In this document: positions 1 to 11,596 of the stretch, piece after piece
Layout of the letters: each line of letters opens with the position of its first letter
How positions within the stretch are numbered: position 1 is the stretch's first letter
Source: Rhodovulum sp. MB263
Lineage (GTDB): Bacteria > Pseudomonadota > Alphaproteobacteria > Rhodobacterales > Rhodobacteraceae
DNA length: 64,000 bases
Assembly (NCBI RefSeq): GCF_002073975.1
Contig: NZ_CP020384.1
Span: forward strand, 1,116,001 to 1,180,000
Direction of reading: 5' to 3'
Notes under the pieces: model-generated
Told to the model about the DNA's origin: nothing
The model's input: the letters and a program-made list of their open reading frames with translations, nothing else
Databases searched by the model: none
Position numbers and translations under genes: made by a program

Positions 1-449
1 TATGCTATCATGATCGCGACCGATGGCGCCGGGCCGGAAGTGTCGGCGCTTGTCCTCTTTCTCCGTTCCTTCTCGAGCCGGGGCACTCTGAGAGGAAGCC
101 CCTCGCCACCGTGATCCGGGAGGCTGATGTCGATCGAGACATGACGCGGTCGATGGACGACCTCGCGAGGTCACGGGGCCGCGGGGGATCGAGGAGCCCG
201 GTGAGCCGCGTGGGAAAATGCCGCTTTTGGGCCGGAGTGGGCTTGTCGTCCGGTGGCGAGCGAAGCGCCTTTACCTTATCGATCGCGATGCGGGGGAGGG
301 GCGTCGCCGGAGCGACGGTTAAGCTGGGCGGTGGTTCTTCCGGAGCCGGAAGCCTGCGCCCCTCGAAGATGGCCTGTGACGCTCTTTGGCACAGGCGGAT
401 GGCGCGCCGCAGGGATTGGAACGGCAGGGGGCTCTGGGGCAAACGAAAA
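1..449. other. intergenic DNA, no supported gene
   Basis: This 5' edge lies beyond the clpA terminator. Open frames exist on both strands, but they encode Arg/Pro-rich peptides without recognisable motifs and look like chance frames of GC-rich DNA. I see no RNA gene or clear promoter here. A gene starting to the left of the window could still have its regulatory region in it. Confidence 0.5.
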
Positions 450-477
450 CCTGCGGCGGGTATGGGGCCGCCGCAGG
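450..477 (-). terminator. intrinsic terminator of clpA
   Basis: A perfect 10-base-pair stem (450-459 with 468-477, core CCTGCGGCGG) encloses an 8-base loop. Read on the minus strand, the stem is followed by a T-rich stretch (TTTTCGTTT). It begins 32 bases past the clpA stop codon, so it should end that transcript. Confidence 0.75.
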
Positions 478-508
478 AACACTGTCAGGTTTCGCGCCTT
501 TCTGGCGC

Positions 509-2845
509 CTATTCGGCCGTCAGAAGAGGCGGTTTCTTCGAGGAGTCGAGGCGGCGTTTCTCCGGTTCCTCGATTCTCAGGTCGATTTCTCCATCCCGGA
601 CACCGACCTTCACGACGCCGCCTTTGGCGAGCTTGCCGAACAACAGCTCTTCGGCCAGCGGCTTCTTGATCGTTTCCTGGATGACGCGGCCCAAGGGTCG
701 GGCGCCCATCTTGTCGTCATAGCCCTTCTCGGCCAGCCATTCGGCGGCTGGGCGGGTCAGTTCGATCGAGACGTTGCGGTCCATCAGCTGGGCTTCGAGT
801 TGCAGCACGAATTTCTCGACGACCTGCAGGATGGTTTCTTTCGGCAGCGGCGCGAAGGAGATCACCGCATCGAGCCGGTTGCGGAACTCGGGCGTGAAGG
901 TCCGCTCGATGGCGGCCGTATCCTCGCCCTCGCGCCGGTCGCGGCCGAAGCCGATGGCGGCCTTGGCCTGTTCCGCGGCCCCCGCATTCGAGGTCATGAT
1001 CAGGATCACGTTGCGGAAATCGACCTGCCGGCCGTTATGGTCGGTCAGCTTGCCGTGATCCATGACCTGCAGCAGGATGTTGAACACATCCGGATGGGCC
1101 TTCTCGATCTCGTCGAGCAGCAGCACGCAATGCGGGTTCTGGTCGACACCGTCGGTCAGCATCCCGCCCTGGTCGAAGCCGACATAGCCGGGCGGCGCGC
1201 CGATCAGACGGCTGACGGCATGTTTTTCCATGTATTCCGACATGTCGAAGCGCAGCAGTTCCACCCCGAGGCTTGAGGCCAGCTGCTTGGCCACCTCGGT
1301 CTTGCCGACACCGGTGGGGCCGGCGAAGAGGTAGTTGCCGATAGGCTTTTCAGGCTCGCGCAGACCGGCCCGGGCCAGCTTGATCGAGGCCGAGAGCGCC
1401 TCGATCGCCTTGTCCTGGCCGAAGACCACGCGCTTAAGGGTGGTTTCCAGATCCTTCAGCAGCTTGGCATCGTCCTTCGAGACGTTCTTCGGCGGGATCC
1501 GGGCGATCTTGGCCACCACGGCCTCGATCTCGCGGGGGCCGATGGTCTTGCGGCGCTTGCTTTCGGCGATCAGGTGCTGGGCAGCGCCGGCCTCGTCGAT
1601 CACGTCGATGGCCTTGTCGGGCAGCTTGCGGTCATGGATATAGCGCGCGGCCAGTTCCACCGCCGACTTGATGGCGTCCGAGGTGTATTTGACCTCATGG
1701 TGTTCTTCGAAATAGGGCTTGAGACCCTTGAGGATCTTGACCGCATCCTCGACCGAGGGCTCGGTCACGTCGATCTTCTGGAACCGGCGGCTGAGCGCTC
1801 GGTCCTTCTCGAAATGCTGGCGGAACTCCTTGTAGGTGGTCGAGCCCATGCAGCGCAGCTTGCCGCCCTGCAGCGCGGGTTTCAGCAGGTTCGATGCATC
1901 CATGGCCCCGCCCGAGGTCGCGCCGGCGCCGATCACGGTATGGATCTCGTCGATGAAGAGGATCGCGTCGGGGTGATCCTCAAGCTCGGTCACAACCGCC
2001 TTCAGCCGTTCCTCGAAATCGCCGCGATAGCGGGTACCGGCCAGCAGGGCCCCCATGTCGAGCGAGAAGATCGTGGCCTTCGACAGCACCTCGGGCGTCT
2101 CGCCGCCGACGATCTTGCGCGCGAGCCCTTCGGCGATGGCGGTCTTGCCGACGCCCGGGTCGCCCACCAGAAGCGGGTTGTTCTTGCGGCGCCGGCACAG
2201 CACCTGGATGCAGCGCTCGACCTCCTGGTCGCGGCCGATCAGCGGGTCGATATCGCCCTTGCGTGACTTGGCGTTGAGATTGACGCAATACTTGGCCAGG
2301 GCGGATTCCCGTGCCTCGCCGCCTTCGGGCTGCGCGGCACCGGCCTGGGGTTCCTCCTCGAATTCCGAGGCGCCGGTGACCGGGCGCTGTTCGCCGAAGG
2401 ACGGGTCCTTGGCGACGCCATGGGCGATGAAATTGACGGCGTCATAGCGCGTCATTTCCTGTTCCTGCAGGAAATAGGCAGCGTTCGATTCGCGCTCGGC
2501 AAAGATCGCGACCAGAACATTGGCCCCGGTGACCTCGGTCCGGCCCGAGCTCTGGACATGGATCGCGGCGCGCTGGATCACGCGCTGGAAGGCCGCCGTG
2601 GGCACCGCTTCCGAGCCTTCGATATCGGTCACGAGCGTTGCCAGTTCATCTTCGATGAATTCGGTCAGCGTCTTGCGCAACTCCTCGAGATCGACCGAGC
2701 AGGCCTTCATCACCTTGGAGGCGTCAGGCTCGTCGATCAGTGCCAGGAGAAGGTGTTCGAGGGTGGCGAGTTCGTGGCGGCGCGCATTGGCCTGGGCCAG
2801 CGCAGCGTGAATGGCTTGCTCGAGAGTGTTTGAGAATGAAGGCAC
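509..2845 (-). CDS. clpA: ATP-dependent Clp protease ATP-binding subunit ClpA
   Basis: ClpA is the cytoplasmic AAA+ unfoldase that feeds substrates, including adaptor-delivered N-degron proteins, into the ClpP chamber. The 778-residue product has the expected order: Clp-N repeats (about 1-145), first AAA+ module with Walker A GDPGVGKT (228-235) and Walker B ILFIDE (295-300), and second module with GPTGVGKT (509-516) and LLLDEIE. An IGF tripeptide in the second module matches the ClpP-docking loop. The length is close to that of E. coli ClpA (758). The start is GTG at 2843-2845, chosen because AAAGGAG (2854-2860) sits 8 bases upstream. The gene is monocistronic with its own terminator. clpS is not adjacent in this window. 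Confidence 0.97.
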   Translation of the reverse strand: MPSFSNTLEQAIHAALAQANARRHELATLEHLLLALIDEPDASKVMKACSVDLEELRKTLTEFIEDELATLVTDIEGSEAVPTAAFQRVIQRAAIHVQSSGRTEVTGANVLVAIFAERESNAAYFLQEQEMTRYDAVNFIAHGVAKDPSFGEQRPVTGASEFEEEPQAGAAQPEGGEARESALAKYCVNLNAKSRKGDIDPLIGRDQEVERCIQVLCRRRKNNPLLVGDPGVGKTAIAEGLARKIVGGETPEVLSKATIFSLDMGALLAGTRYRGDFEERLKAVVTELEDHPDAILFIDEIHTVIGAGATSGGAMDASNLLKPALQGGKLRCMGSTTYKEFRQHFEKDRALSRRFQKIDVTEPSVEDAVKILKGLKPYFEEHHEVKYTSDAIKSAVELAARYIHDRKLPDKAIDVIDEAGAAQHLIAESKRRKTIGPREIEAVVAKIARIPPKNVSKDDAKLLKDLETTLKRVVFGQDKAIEALSASIKLARAGLREPEKPIGNYLFAGPTGVGKTEVAKQLASSLGVELLRFDMSEYMEKHAVSRLIGAPPGYVGFDQGGMLTDGVDQNPHCVLLLDEIEKAHPDVFNILLQVMDHGKLTDHNGRQVDFRNVILIMTSNAGAAEQAKAAIGFGRDRREGEDTAAIERTFTPEFRNRLDAVISFAPLPKETILQVVEKFVLQLEAQLMDRNVSIELTRPAAEWLAEKGYDDKMGARPLGRVIQETIKKPLAEELLFGKLAKGGVVKVGVRDGEIDLRIEEPEKRRLDSSKKPPLLTAE

Positions 2846-3020
2846 GGGACGTGCTCCTTTCCTTCTGTGGCAGAGGTGGGCATTGCCGTTCCTCTACCTT
2901 TGCTCTTTAGGATTAAGTTTTGGTTTTTGTTGGCCCGCTTCAAGTTTTTTCTGTTCAAAACCTGGACTCCGTCCCGCGATCGCCCTGTTTTTCGGCAGGC
3001 CCGCCGCCGGGACGCGTGGC

Positions 3021-3782
3021 TCAGAACCTGTCCTTGCGCGCGCGGATCTCGGCGAAGACCTCGATATCGCTTTCGGTTTCCATGCCGAGCGCCTGCCTGA
3101 GCTCGGGCCGGTCGGCACGCAGGAACGGATTGGTGGCGAGCTCTACGGAAAGCGGAACTGGAACTGTCGGACGGCCCTCGGCGCGCAGTCGGTCGATTTC
3201 CGCGGAGCGGTCGCGGAGCACGGCATTGCCGGGCTCGACAGTCAGGGCGAAGCGGGCATTGGAGGATGTATATTCATGGCCCGAGAATACAAGGGTCTCG
3301 GGCGGGAGCGCGGAGAGCTTTTTCAGGCTGTCCCACATCATCGCGGGCGTGCCCTCGAACAGCCTGCCGCAACCAAGCGCCATCAGGCTGTCGGCGGTGA
3401 AGACGGCATCCCCCGCGGCAAAGCGGTAGGCGACATGGCCCAGCGTGTGGCCCGGCACCGCGATCACATCGGCAGCAATGGGTCCCTCGCCGATCCGGTC
3501 GCCCTCTGACAGCGCCCGGTCGAGCGGCGGCAGCCGGTCGGCCTCGGCCGCCGGCCCCATCACCCTGGCCCCGAAGCGCGCGCGCAGCTCGGCGACGCCC
3601 TCGACATGGTCGTGATGGTGGTGGGTGATCAGAATCGTGTCGAGCGTCCAGCCGCGGGTCTCGAGCGCCCCGGCGATCGGGCCGGCCTCGGGCGCGTCGA
3701 TCAGGACCGCGCCGCCGGGCCCCTTGACCAGATAGGCGTAGTTGTCGTTCAGGCAGGGTACGGTGACGATGTCTAGGGGCAT
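3021..3782 (-). CDS. gloB: hydroxyacylglutathione hydrolase (glyoxalase II)
   Basis: It hydrolyses S-D-lactoylglutathione to D-lactate and glutathione, the second step of methylglyoxal detoxification. The 253-residue metallo-beta-lactamase-fold protein carries the dinuclear-metal motif THHHHDH (about 55-61), then PGHTLGH and SGHEYT further on, and the C-terminal glyoxalase II domain with TNPFLR. The ATG at 3780-3782 (MPLDIVTVP) matches the usual N-terminus of the family; a 47-codon upstream extension lacks family resemblance and would run into the divergent gene. No strong Shine-Dalgarno is visible. It is transcribed divergently from the methyltransferase-like gene, with a 68-base gap for both promoters. 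Confidence 0.93.
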   Translation of the reverse strand: MPLDIVTVPCLNDNYAYLVKGPGGAVLIDAPEAGPIAGALETRGWTLDTILITHHHHDHVEGVAELRARFGARVMGPAAEADRLPPLDRALSEGDRIGEGPIAADVIAVPGHTLGHVAYRFAAGDAVFTADSLMALGCGRLFEGTPAMMWDSLKKLSALPPETLVFSGHEYTSSNARFALTVEPGNAVLRDRSAEIDRLRAEGRPTVPVPLSVELATNPFLRADRPELRQALGMETESDIEVFAEIRARKDRF

Positions 3783-3850
3783 GGTATTCTTGTCCGTCTT
3801 GGTTATCCTTGCGTTCCAAGGCCCGAAGCCCGGAGGCAGCGCAGGCGGCA

Positions 3851-4597
3851 ATGCATCTCGATGTTCTCGACCTGAGGAACTTCTACTACCGTACCAATCT
3901 GGGGCGCGTGGCGCAGAGGGCAATCCGCCAACAGGTGCGCGATATCTGGCCCGTGGCCAAGGGGCAGACGGTGGCGGGGTTCGGCTTCGCGGTGCCGCTG
4001 CTGCGGCCCTTGCGGGCCAGCGCGCGCCGGGTGGTGGCGCTGATGCCGGGCCAGCAGGGGGTGATGCCCTGGCCGGCCGGCGAGGAGAATGTCTCGCTGC
4101 TGTGTGAAGAGACCGCCTGGCCGCTGCCCGACGGCTTCGTCGACAAGCTGATCCTTTTGCACGGGCTCGAGACCAGCGAGCATCCGGCCGCGGTGCTGGA
4201 GGAATCGCTGAGGGTGCTGCGGCCTGGGGGCAGGGCGCTTTTCATCGTGCCGAACCGCTCGGGGCTCTGGGCGCGGCGGGACGGGACGCCGTTCGGCTTC
4301 GGCCGTCCCTACAGTTCCGGTCAGCTCGAGGCGCAATTGCGCCAGCACGGTTTCGAACCCGAGGCGCATCGGGCGGCGCTTTTCTCGCCCCCGACCTCAA
4401 GGCGATTCTGGCTTAAAACCGCAGCCATTTGGGAAAATGCGGGGCAACGCATGTCTGCCTATTATGCGGGCGGAGTGCTGATGGTCGAGGCAACGAAGCG
4501 GGTCTACCGTCCGACCGGGCTGCCCGTGCAGGATGGTCTGCCGCGCCCGTTGCGGATTCTCGAAGGGCTGCCCAAGCCCGGCGCCGAACCGGCCTGA
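3851..4597 (+). CDS. class I SAM-dependent methyltransferase-like protein
   Basis: The 248-residue product resembles Methyltransf_11-type proteins: [19 protein letters not shown] is the typical motif V/VI strand-turn-strand, followed by a C-terminal region with [15 protein letters not shown]. Motif I, normally ExGxGxG around the cofactor, is degenerate here ([11 protein letters not shown]), so SAM binding is not certain. The start is set at [13 protein letters not shown] (ATG 3851) because the family-like sequence begins there; a 14-codon extension to 3809 is open but unlike a domain. Substrate unknown. It is divergent from gloB, and a detoxification link is only a guess. Confidence 0.75.
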   Translation: MHLDVLDLRNFYYRTNLGRVAQRAIRQQVRDIWPVAKGQTVAGFGFAVPLLRPLRASARRVVALMPGQQGVMPWPAGEENVSLLCEETAWPLPDGFVDKLILLHGLETSEHPAAVLEESLRVLRPGGRALFIVPNRSGLWARRDGTPFGFGRPYSSGQLEAQLRQHGFEPEAHRAALFSPPTSRRFWLKTAAIWENAGQRMSAYYAGGVLMVEATKRVYRPTGLPVQDGLPRPLRILEGLPKPGAEPA

Positions 4598-4696
4598 AAC
4601 CCCAGCCCTGATGGCGTTGCGCGTCCGGTTCGGGGGCGCTCCGGCGGTCCGGCGGGGGCCGGGCACGGACGGGGGCCGGGGTTTGGGGCCGGCCCT

Positions 4697-4714
4697 GTGC
4701 CACAGCTGTGGCAC
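4697..4714. repeat. 18-bp perfect palindrome upstream of atpH
   Basis: GTGCCACAGCTGTGGCAC reads identically on both strands. It lies 100 bases after the methyltransferase-like gene and 160 bases before atpH. No T-run follows, so it does not look like an ordinary terminator. It could be an operator for the atp operon or part of a 3' structure of the upstream gene. Which regulator, if any, binds it is unknown. Confidence 0.5.
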
Positions 4715-4742
4715 GCGCGTGACATTCTACGGTTCTAGGCGG

Positions 4743-4771
4743 TTGCTAGGTCAATCCTCCTCTGCTAAACC
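4743..4771 (+). promoter_or_regulatory. possible sigma-70 promoter of the atp operon
   Basis: TTGCTA (4743-4748) and TAAACC (4766-4771) are separated by 17 bases, about 100 bases ahead of the atpH start. The -10 match is weak, and this is offered only because it is the best-spaced pair in the leader. Confidence 0.25.
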
Positions 4772-4874
4772 CACGCCGATTTCAGAGCGTGCCCGTCAGG
4801 GCGCGCCGCTTGATCTGCCCCGTCCGGGTCTTTAACGGGCATGCGAGGGGCCTTAAGACATCGGAAGGGTTGAC

Positions 4875-5435
4875 GTGTCCGAACCAGCTTCGATTTCGTC
4901 CGGCATTGCCAAGCGCTATGCCACCGCGCTGTTTGAGATTACCAAGGAAGCCAATGCCATTCCCGCACTCGAGGCCGATGTCGATGCGCTCGACGCCGCG
5001 CTTGTCGAAAGCGGGGATTTTCGGGATCTGATCTCGTCGCCCGTCTATTCGCGGGATCAGCAATCGCGTGCCATCGGCGCGATTGCGTCGAAAATGGGGC
5101 TGGGGCAAATTCTTGCCAATACGCTGCAGCTGATGGGCTCCAAGCGGCGCCTGTTCGTGCTGCCGCAGCTGGTTTCCGAACTTCGCGCGCTGATCGCCGA
5201 GGCCAAGGGCGAGGTCAGCGCCGAGGTCGTTTCGGCCCGGCCGCTGAGCGAGGCCCAGCGCAAGGCCCTGGCCGAGGCGCTCAAGCAGAACGCCGGCAAG
5301 GACGTCAAGATAAATGCTTCCGTCGATGAGAGTCTCATCGGCGGCCTTATCGTAAAACTGGGCTCGAAGATGATCGACACCTCGATCCGCGCGCGGCTCA
5401 GTGCACTCCAGAACACCATGAAAGAGGTCGGATAA
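4875..5435 (+). CDS. atpH: F1F0 ATP synthase subunit delta
   Basis: The 186-residue delta (OSCP) subunit sits on top of the F1 hexamer and ties it to the peripheral stalk. The N-terminal helical bundle ([12 protein letters not shown]) and the C-terminal signature region ([19 protein letters not shown]) are plain. The start is GTG at 4875; an upstream purine-rich GGAAGGG is the likely ribosome site. It is the first gene of atpHAGDC. The F0 genes are not here, as is usual in purple non-sulfur alphaproteobacteria, where F1 and F0 are separate operons. Confidence 0.96.
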   Translation: MSEPASISSGIAKRYATALFEITKEANAIPALEADVDALDAALVESGDFRDLISSPVYSRDQQSRAIGAIASKMGLGQILANTLQLMGSKRRLFVLPQLVSELRALIAEAKGEVSAEVVSARPLSEAQRKALAEALKQNAGKDVKINASVDESLIGGLIVKLGSKMIDTSIRARLSALQNTMKEVG

Positions 5436-6974
<1,539 letters not shown>

Positions 6975-6995
6975 GCGTGGATGGGATCGGGATAG

Positions 6996-9309
<2,314 letters not shown>

Positions 9310-9319
9310 TAGGGGTTTC

Positions 9320-9348
9320 GGCTCCGGGCGGTTCTGCCGCCCGGAGCC
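9320..9348 (+). promoter_or_regulatory. strong intercistronic hairpin between atpD and atpC
   Basis: A perfect 12-base-pair GC-rich stem (9320-9331 with 9337-9348, arm GGCTCCGGGCGG) closes a 5-base loop, 10 bases after the atpD stop and 7 bases before the atpC Shine-Dalgarno. There is no T-run, so full termination is unlikely. It could slow ribosome loading, protect the upstream mRNA from 3' exonucleases or cause partial termination, which would fit three beta per one epsilon. Confidence 0.75.
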
Positions 9349-9366
9349 AGCTTGCAAGGAGGCAAC

Positions 9367-9777
9367 ATGGCCGACACGATGCAATTCGATCTGGTGGCGC
9401 CGGAACGCCGCGTGGCCTCGGAAAAGGCGACCTCGGTCGTGATCCCGGGCTTCGAGGGCGACCTGACCGCGATGCCCCAGCACGCGCCCCTGATCACCAC
9501 CCTGCGCCCCGGCCTGCTGGAGGTCTTCACCGAGTCCGGGTCGCGGAAATATATCGTCACCGGCGGCTTCGCCGAGATCACCGCCGACGGGGCCACGGTG
9601 CTGGCCGAGCGCTCGCACCCGGTCGAAGAGGTGACCCAGGAGATGATCGACGAGATGGTCGCCGAGGCCCGCGCGGCCGCCCGTGACGCCCATCCCGACG
9701 TTGTCGACGCCGCGGCCAGGATGCTGGCCGACATGGTGGCGATGGGTACGCATATGGGCTTCGAGCCCCGGGCCTGA
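9367..9777 (+). CDS. atpC: F1F0 ATP synthase subunit epsilon
   Basis: Epsilon is the small rotor subunit that couples F1 to the c ring and can inhibit ATP hydrolysis. The 136-residue product ([16 protein letters not shown]) has the N-terminal beta-sandwich ([31 protein letters not shown]) and a short helical tail. The start is the ATG at 9367, preceded by AAGGAGG at 9356-9362; the in-frame ATG 15 bases earlier overlaps that site and is rejected. Last gene of the operon. Confidence 0.95.
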   Translation: MADTMQFDLVAPERRVASEKATSVVIPGFEGDLTAMPQHAPLITTLRPGLLEVFTESGSRKYIVTGGFAEITADGATVLAERSHPVEEVTQEMIDEMVAEARAAARDAHPDVVDAAARMLADMVAMGTHMGFEPRA

Positions 9778-9800
9778 GGCCCGAAGCTTCGACGTTCCGG

Positions 9801-9828
9801 AAAGGGTCCGCCATGGCGGACCCTTTTT
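9801..9828 (+). terminator. intrinsic terminator of atpHAGDC
   Basis: An inverted repeat with arm AAAGGGTCCGCC (9801-9812) pairs with 9815-9826 and runs into TTTTT. It starts 23 bases after the atpC stop. The A-run before and T-run after the stem could make it work in both directions. Confidence 0.9.
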
Positions 9829-9830
9829 CA

Positions 9831-10362
9831 TATGGAGGCCCTCCGGGCGGTCGGCCTGGCTCGGGGGTGGGCGCGCGTGTTTCCGGCTCGTGCCGGCGGG
9901 CGGACGGTTCCGGGACTTCCGTCCTTCTTCGCCCAGAGAGGCCGGCGGTCTCCCTCGGGGCCTCCGGGCAGCCGCGCCCGCCGGCTGCGGCCGGGCGGGC
10001 GGTTTCATGCGCTCGTCGGGCGGTGGCGCCCGCACATGCGATGGGGGCGCGCCTCCGGCGGCTTTCGGTCGCCCCTGCCATCGTGCCCGGACCGATGATG
10101 GCCCGTGCCCGGCACCTGCCTTCCCGTCGCTCGGCCTCATGCCCTCGTGCGCGGTCGCGCCGTTGGCTTGCAGGCCTGAGGGCCCAGACCGGTCATGTCG
10201 GGCGAGAGGCGTTTTCTCACCGGCTTCCCGTTTTCCGCGTGACGGTGGCGCAGAGCCCCGGCGGCGGCTTGCGGTCGCGCCGCCGCCCTGAAACGACAGG
10301 AACGGGGGCACACGGCTCGCGGCCTGTCAGCCCAGCCAACGAAACGCGGGCTGCGTTCGCTG
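9831..10362. other. intergenic DNA between convergent atpC and VWA gene
   Basis: About 530 bases of very GC-rich sequence. Several open frames cross it on both strands, but all give Arg/Pro/Gly-rich peptides typical of out-of-frame GC-rich DNA. I see no RNA gene, promoter pair or repeat that I can support. Confidence 0.5.
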
Positions 10363-11544
10363 CTAACCGAGCGATTTCATGCCCCGCTCGATCCCGTCCA
10401 GGGTCATCGGCACCATGCGGTCTTCGAAGATCTCCTGGATCATGCCGATCGACCGGGTATAGGGCCAGTGCTGCTCGGGGACCGGGTTGATCCAGAGATG
10501 GTCCGGCCATTGTGCGCGGGCGCGCTCCAGCCAGACCTGGCCGGGCTCGGCGTTCCAGTGCTCGTTGGCGCCGCCGGCAAAGGCGATCTCATAGGGCGAC
10601 ATGCTGGCATCGCCGACGAAGATGCACTTATAGTCGGACCCGTAGGTCCGCAACACCTCCCAGGTCGGCGTGACCCGGTCCCAGCGGCGGCGGTTCTCGC
10701 GCCAGACGCCTTCGTAAAGGCAGTTGTGGAAGTAGTAATGCTCGAGATGCTTGAACTCGGCGCACGCAGCCGAGAACAGCTCTTCGACCACCCGGATATG
10801 GTCGTCCATCGATCCGCCGACATCCAGAAACAGCAGCACCTTGACGGCATTGCGCCGTTCGGGCCGGGTCTTGACGTCGAGATAGCCGCGATCGGCGGTC
10901 GCGCGGATCGTGCCGTCGAGGTCGAGTTCCTCGCGGGCGCCGTCGCGGGCCCAGCGGCGCAGGCGTTTCAACGCCACCTTGATGTTGCGGGTGCCAAGCT
11001 CGACCGAATCGTCGAGATTGCGGAAGTCGCGCCGGTCCCAGACCTTGACCGCGCGGCGGTGGCGGCTTTCGTCCTGACCGATCCGCACGCCCTCGGGATT
11101 GTAGCCGTAGGCCCCGAAGGGCGAGGTTCCGGCGGTGCCGATCCACCTGTTGCCGCCCTGATGGCGTTCTTTCTGCTCCTTCAGCCGTTCCTTGAGCGCC
11201 TCCATCAGCTTGTCGAACCCGCCCATGGCCTCGATCCCGGCCCGCTCCTCGGGGCTGAGATCGCGCTCGGCCAGCTTGCGCAGCCATTCCTCGGGCAGAT
11301 CGAGCGCCTCGATCACCTCGCCGGGATCGATATCCTCGAGCCCGCCGAAGCTTTGCGCGAAGGCCCGGTCGAACCGGTCGAGCTGGCGCTCGTCCTTCAC
11401 CAGCGCGGTGCGGGCGAGATAATAGAAGCCCTCGGTGTCATAGGTGACGAGCCCGGCCTTCATGCCGTCGAGAAAGCTCAGATACTCGCGGAGCGAGACC
11501 GGAATGCCGCTGGCGCGGAGGGTCTGGAAGAAGGGCAGGAACAT
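10363..11544 (-). CDS. VWA domain protein, CoxE-like
   Basis: The 393-residue product matches the VWA CoxE-like family, cytoplasmic metal-ion-dependent-adhesion-site proteins that usually act with a MoxR-type AAA+ ATPase in maturing metalloenzymes. The N-terminus (LREYLSFLDGMKAGL) is characteristic. The MIDAS-type motif is DVGGS at about 241-245, where DxSxS is canonical, followed by MDDH, and a further aspartate appears in FVGDASMSPYE. The start is ATG at 11544 (MFLPFFQTL); the 48-residue upstream extension is low-complexity. No MoxR gene is in the window, so the partner must be elsewhere. Confidence 0.85.
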   Translation of the reverse strand: MFLPFFQTLRASGIPVSLREYLSFLDGMKAGLVTYDTEGFYYLARTALVKDERQLDRFDRAFAQSFGGLEDIDPGEVIEALDLPEEWLRKLAERDLSPEERAGIEAMGGFDKLMEALKERLKEQKERHQGGNRWIGTAGTSPFGAYGYNPEGVRIGQDESRHRRAVKVWDRRDFRNLDDSVELGTRNIKVALKRLRRWARDGAREELDLDGTIRATADRGYLDVKTRPERRNAVKVLLFLDVGGSMDDHIRVVEELFSAACAEFKHLEHYYFHNCLYEGVWRENRRRWDRVTPTWEVLRTYGSDYKCIFVGDASMSPYEIAFAGGANEHWNAEPGQVWLERARAQWPDHLWINPVPEQHWPYTRSIGMIQEIFEDRMVPMTLDGIERGMKSLG

Positions 11545-11596
11545 GGCGCAAGAATAGGGCCGCCGGGCCCGGTCGGAAAGGGCTTGCAGGCCCGGA

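Noticed and set aside
8-722. Overlapping short frames at the left edge
   Set aside because: Arg/Pro/Ser-rich peptides without motifs, partly antisense to clpA.
2854-2960. Heat-shock (sigma-32) promoter upstream of clpA
   Set aside because: CTTGAA occurs in the A/T-rich leader, but no matching -10 element lies at the right distance.
4709-4726. Sigma-54 promoter ahead of atpH
   Set aside because: TGGCACG fits the -24 box, but the -12 position reads TGAC instead of TTGC, and there is no reason to expect sigma-54 control of the atp operon.
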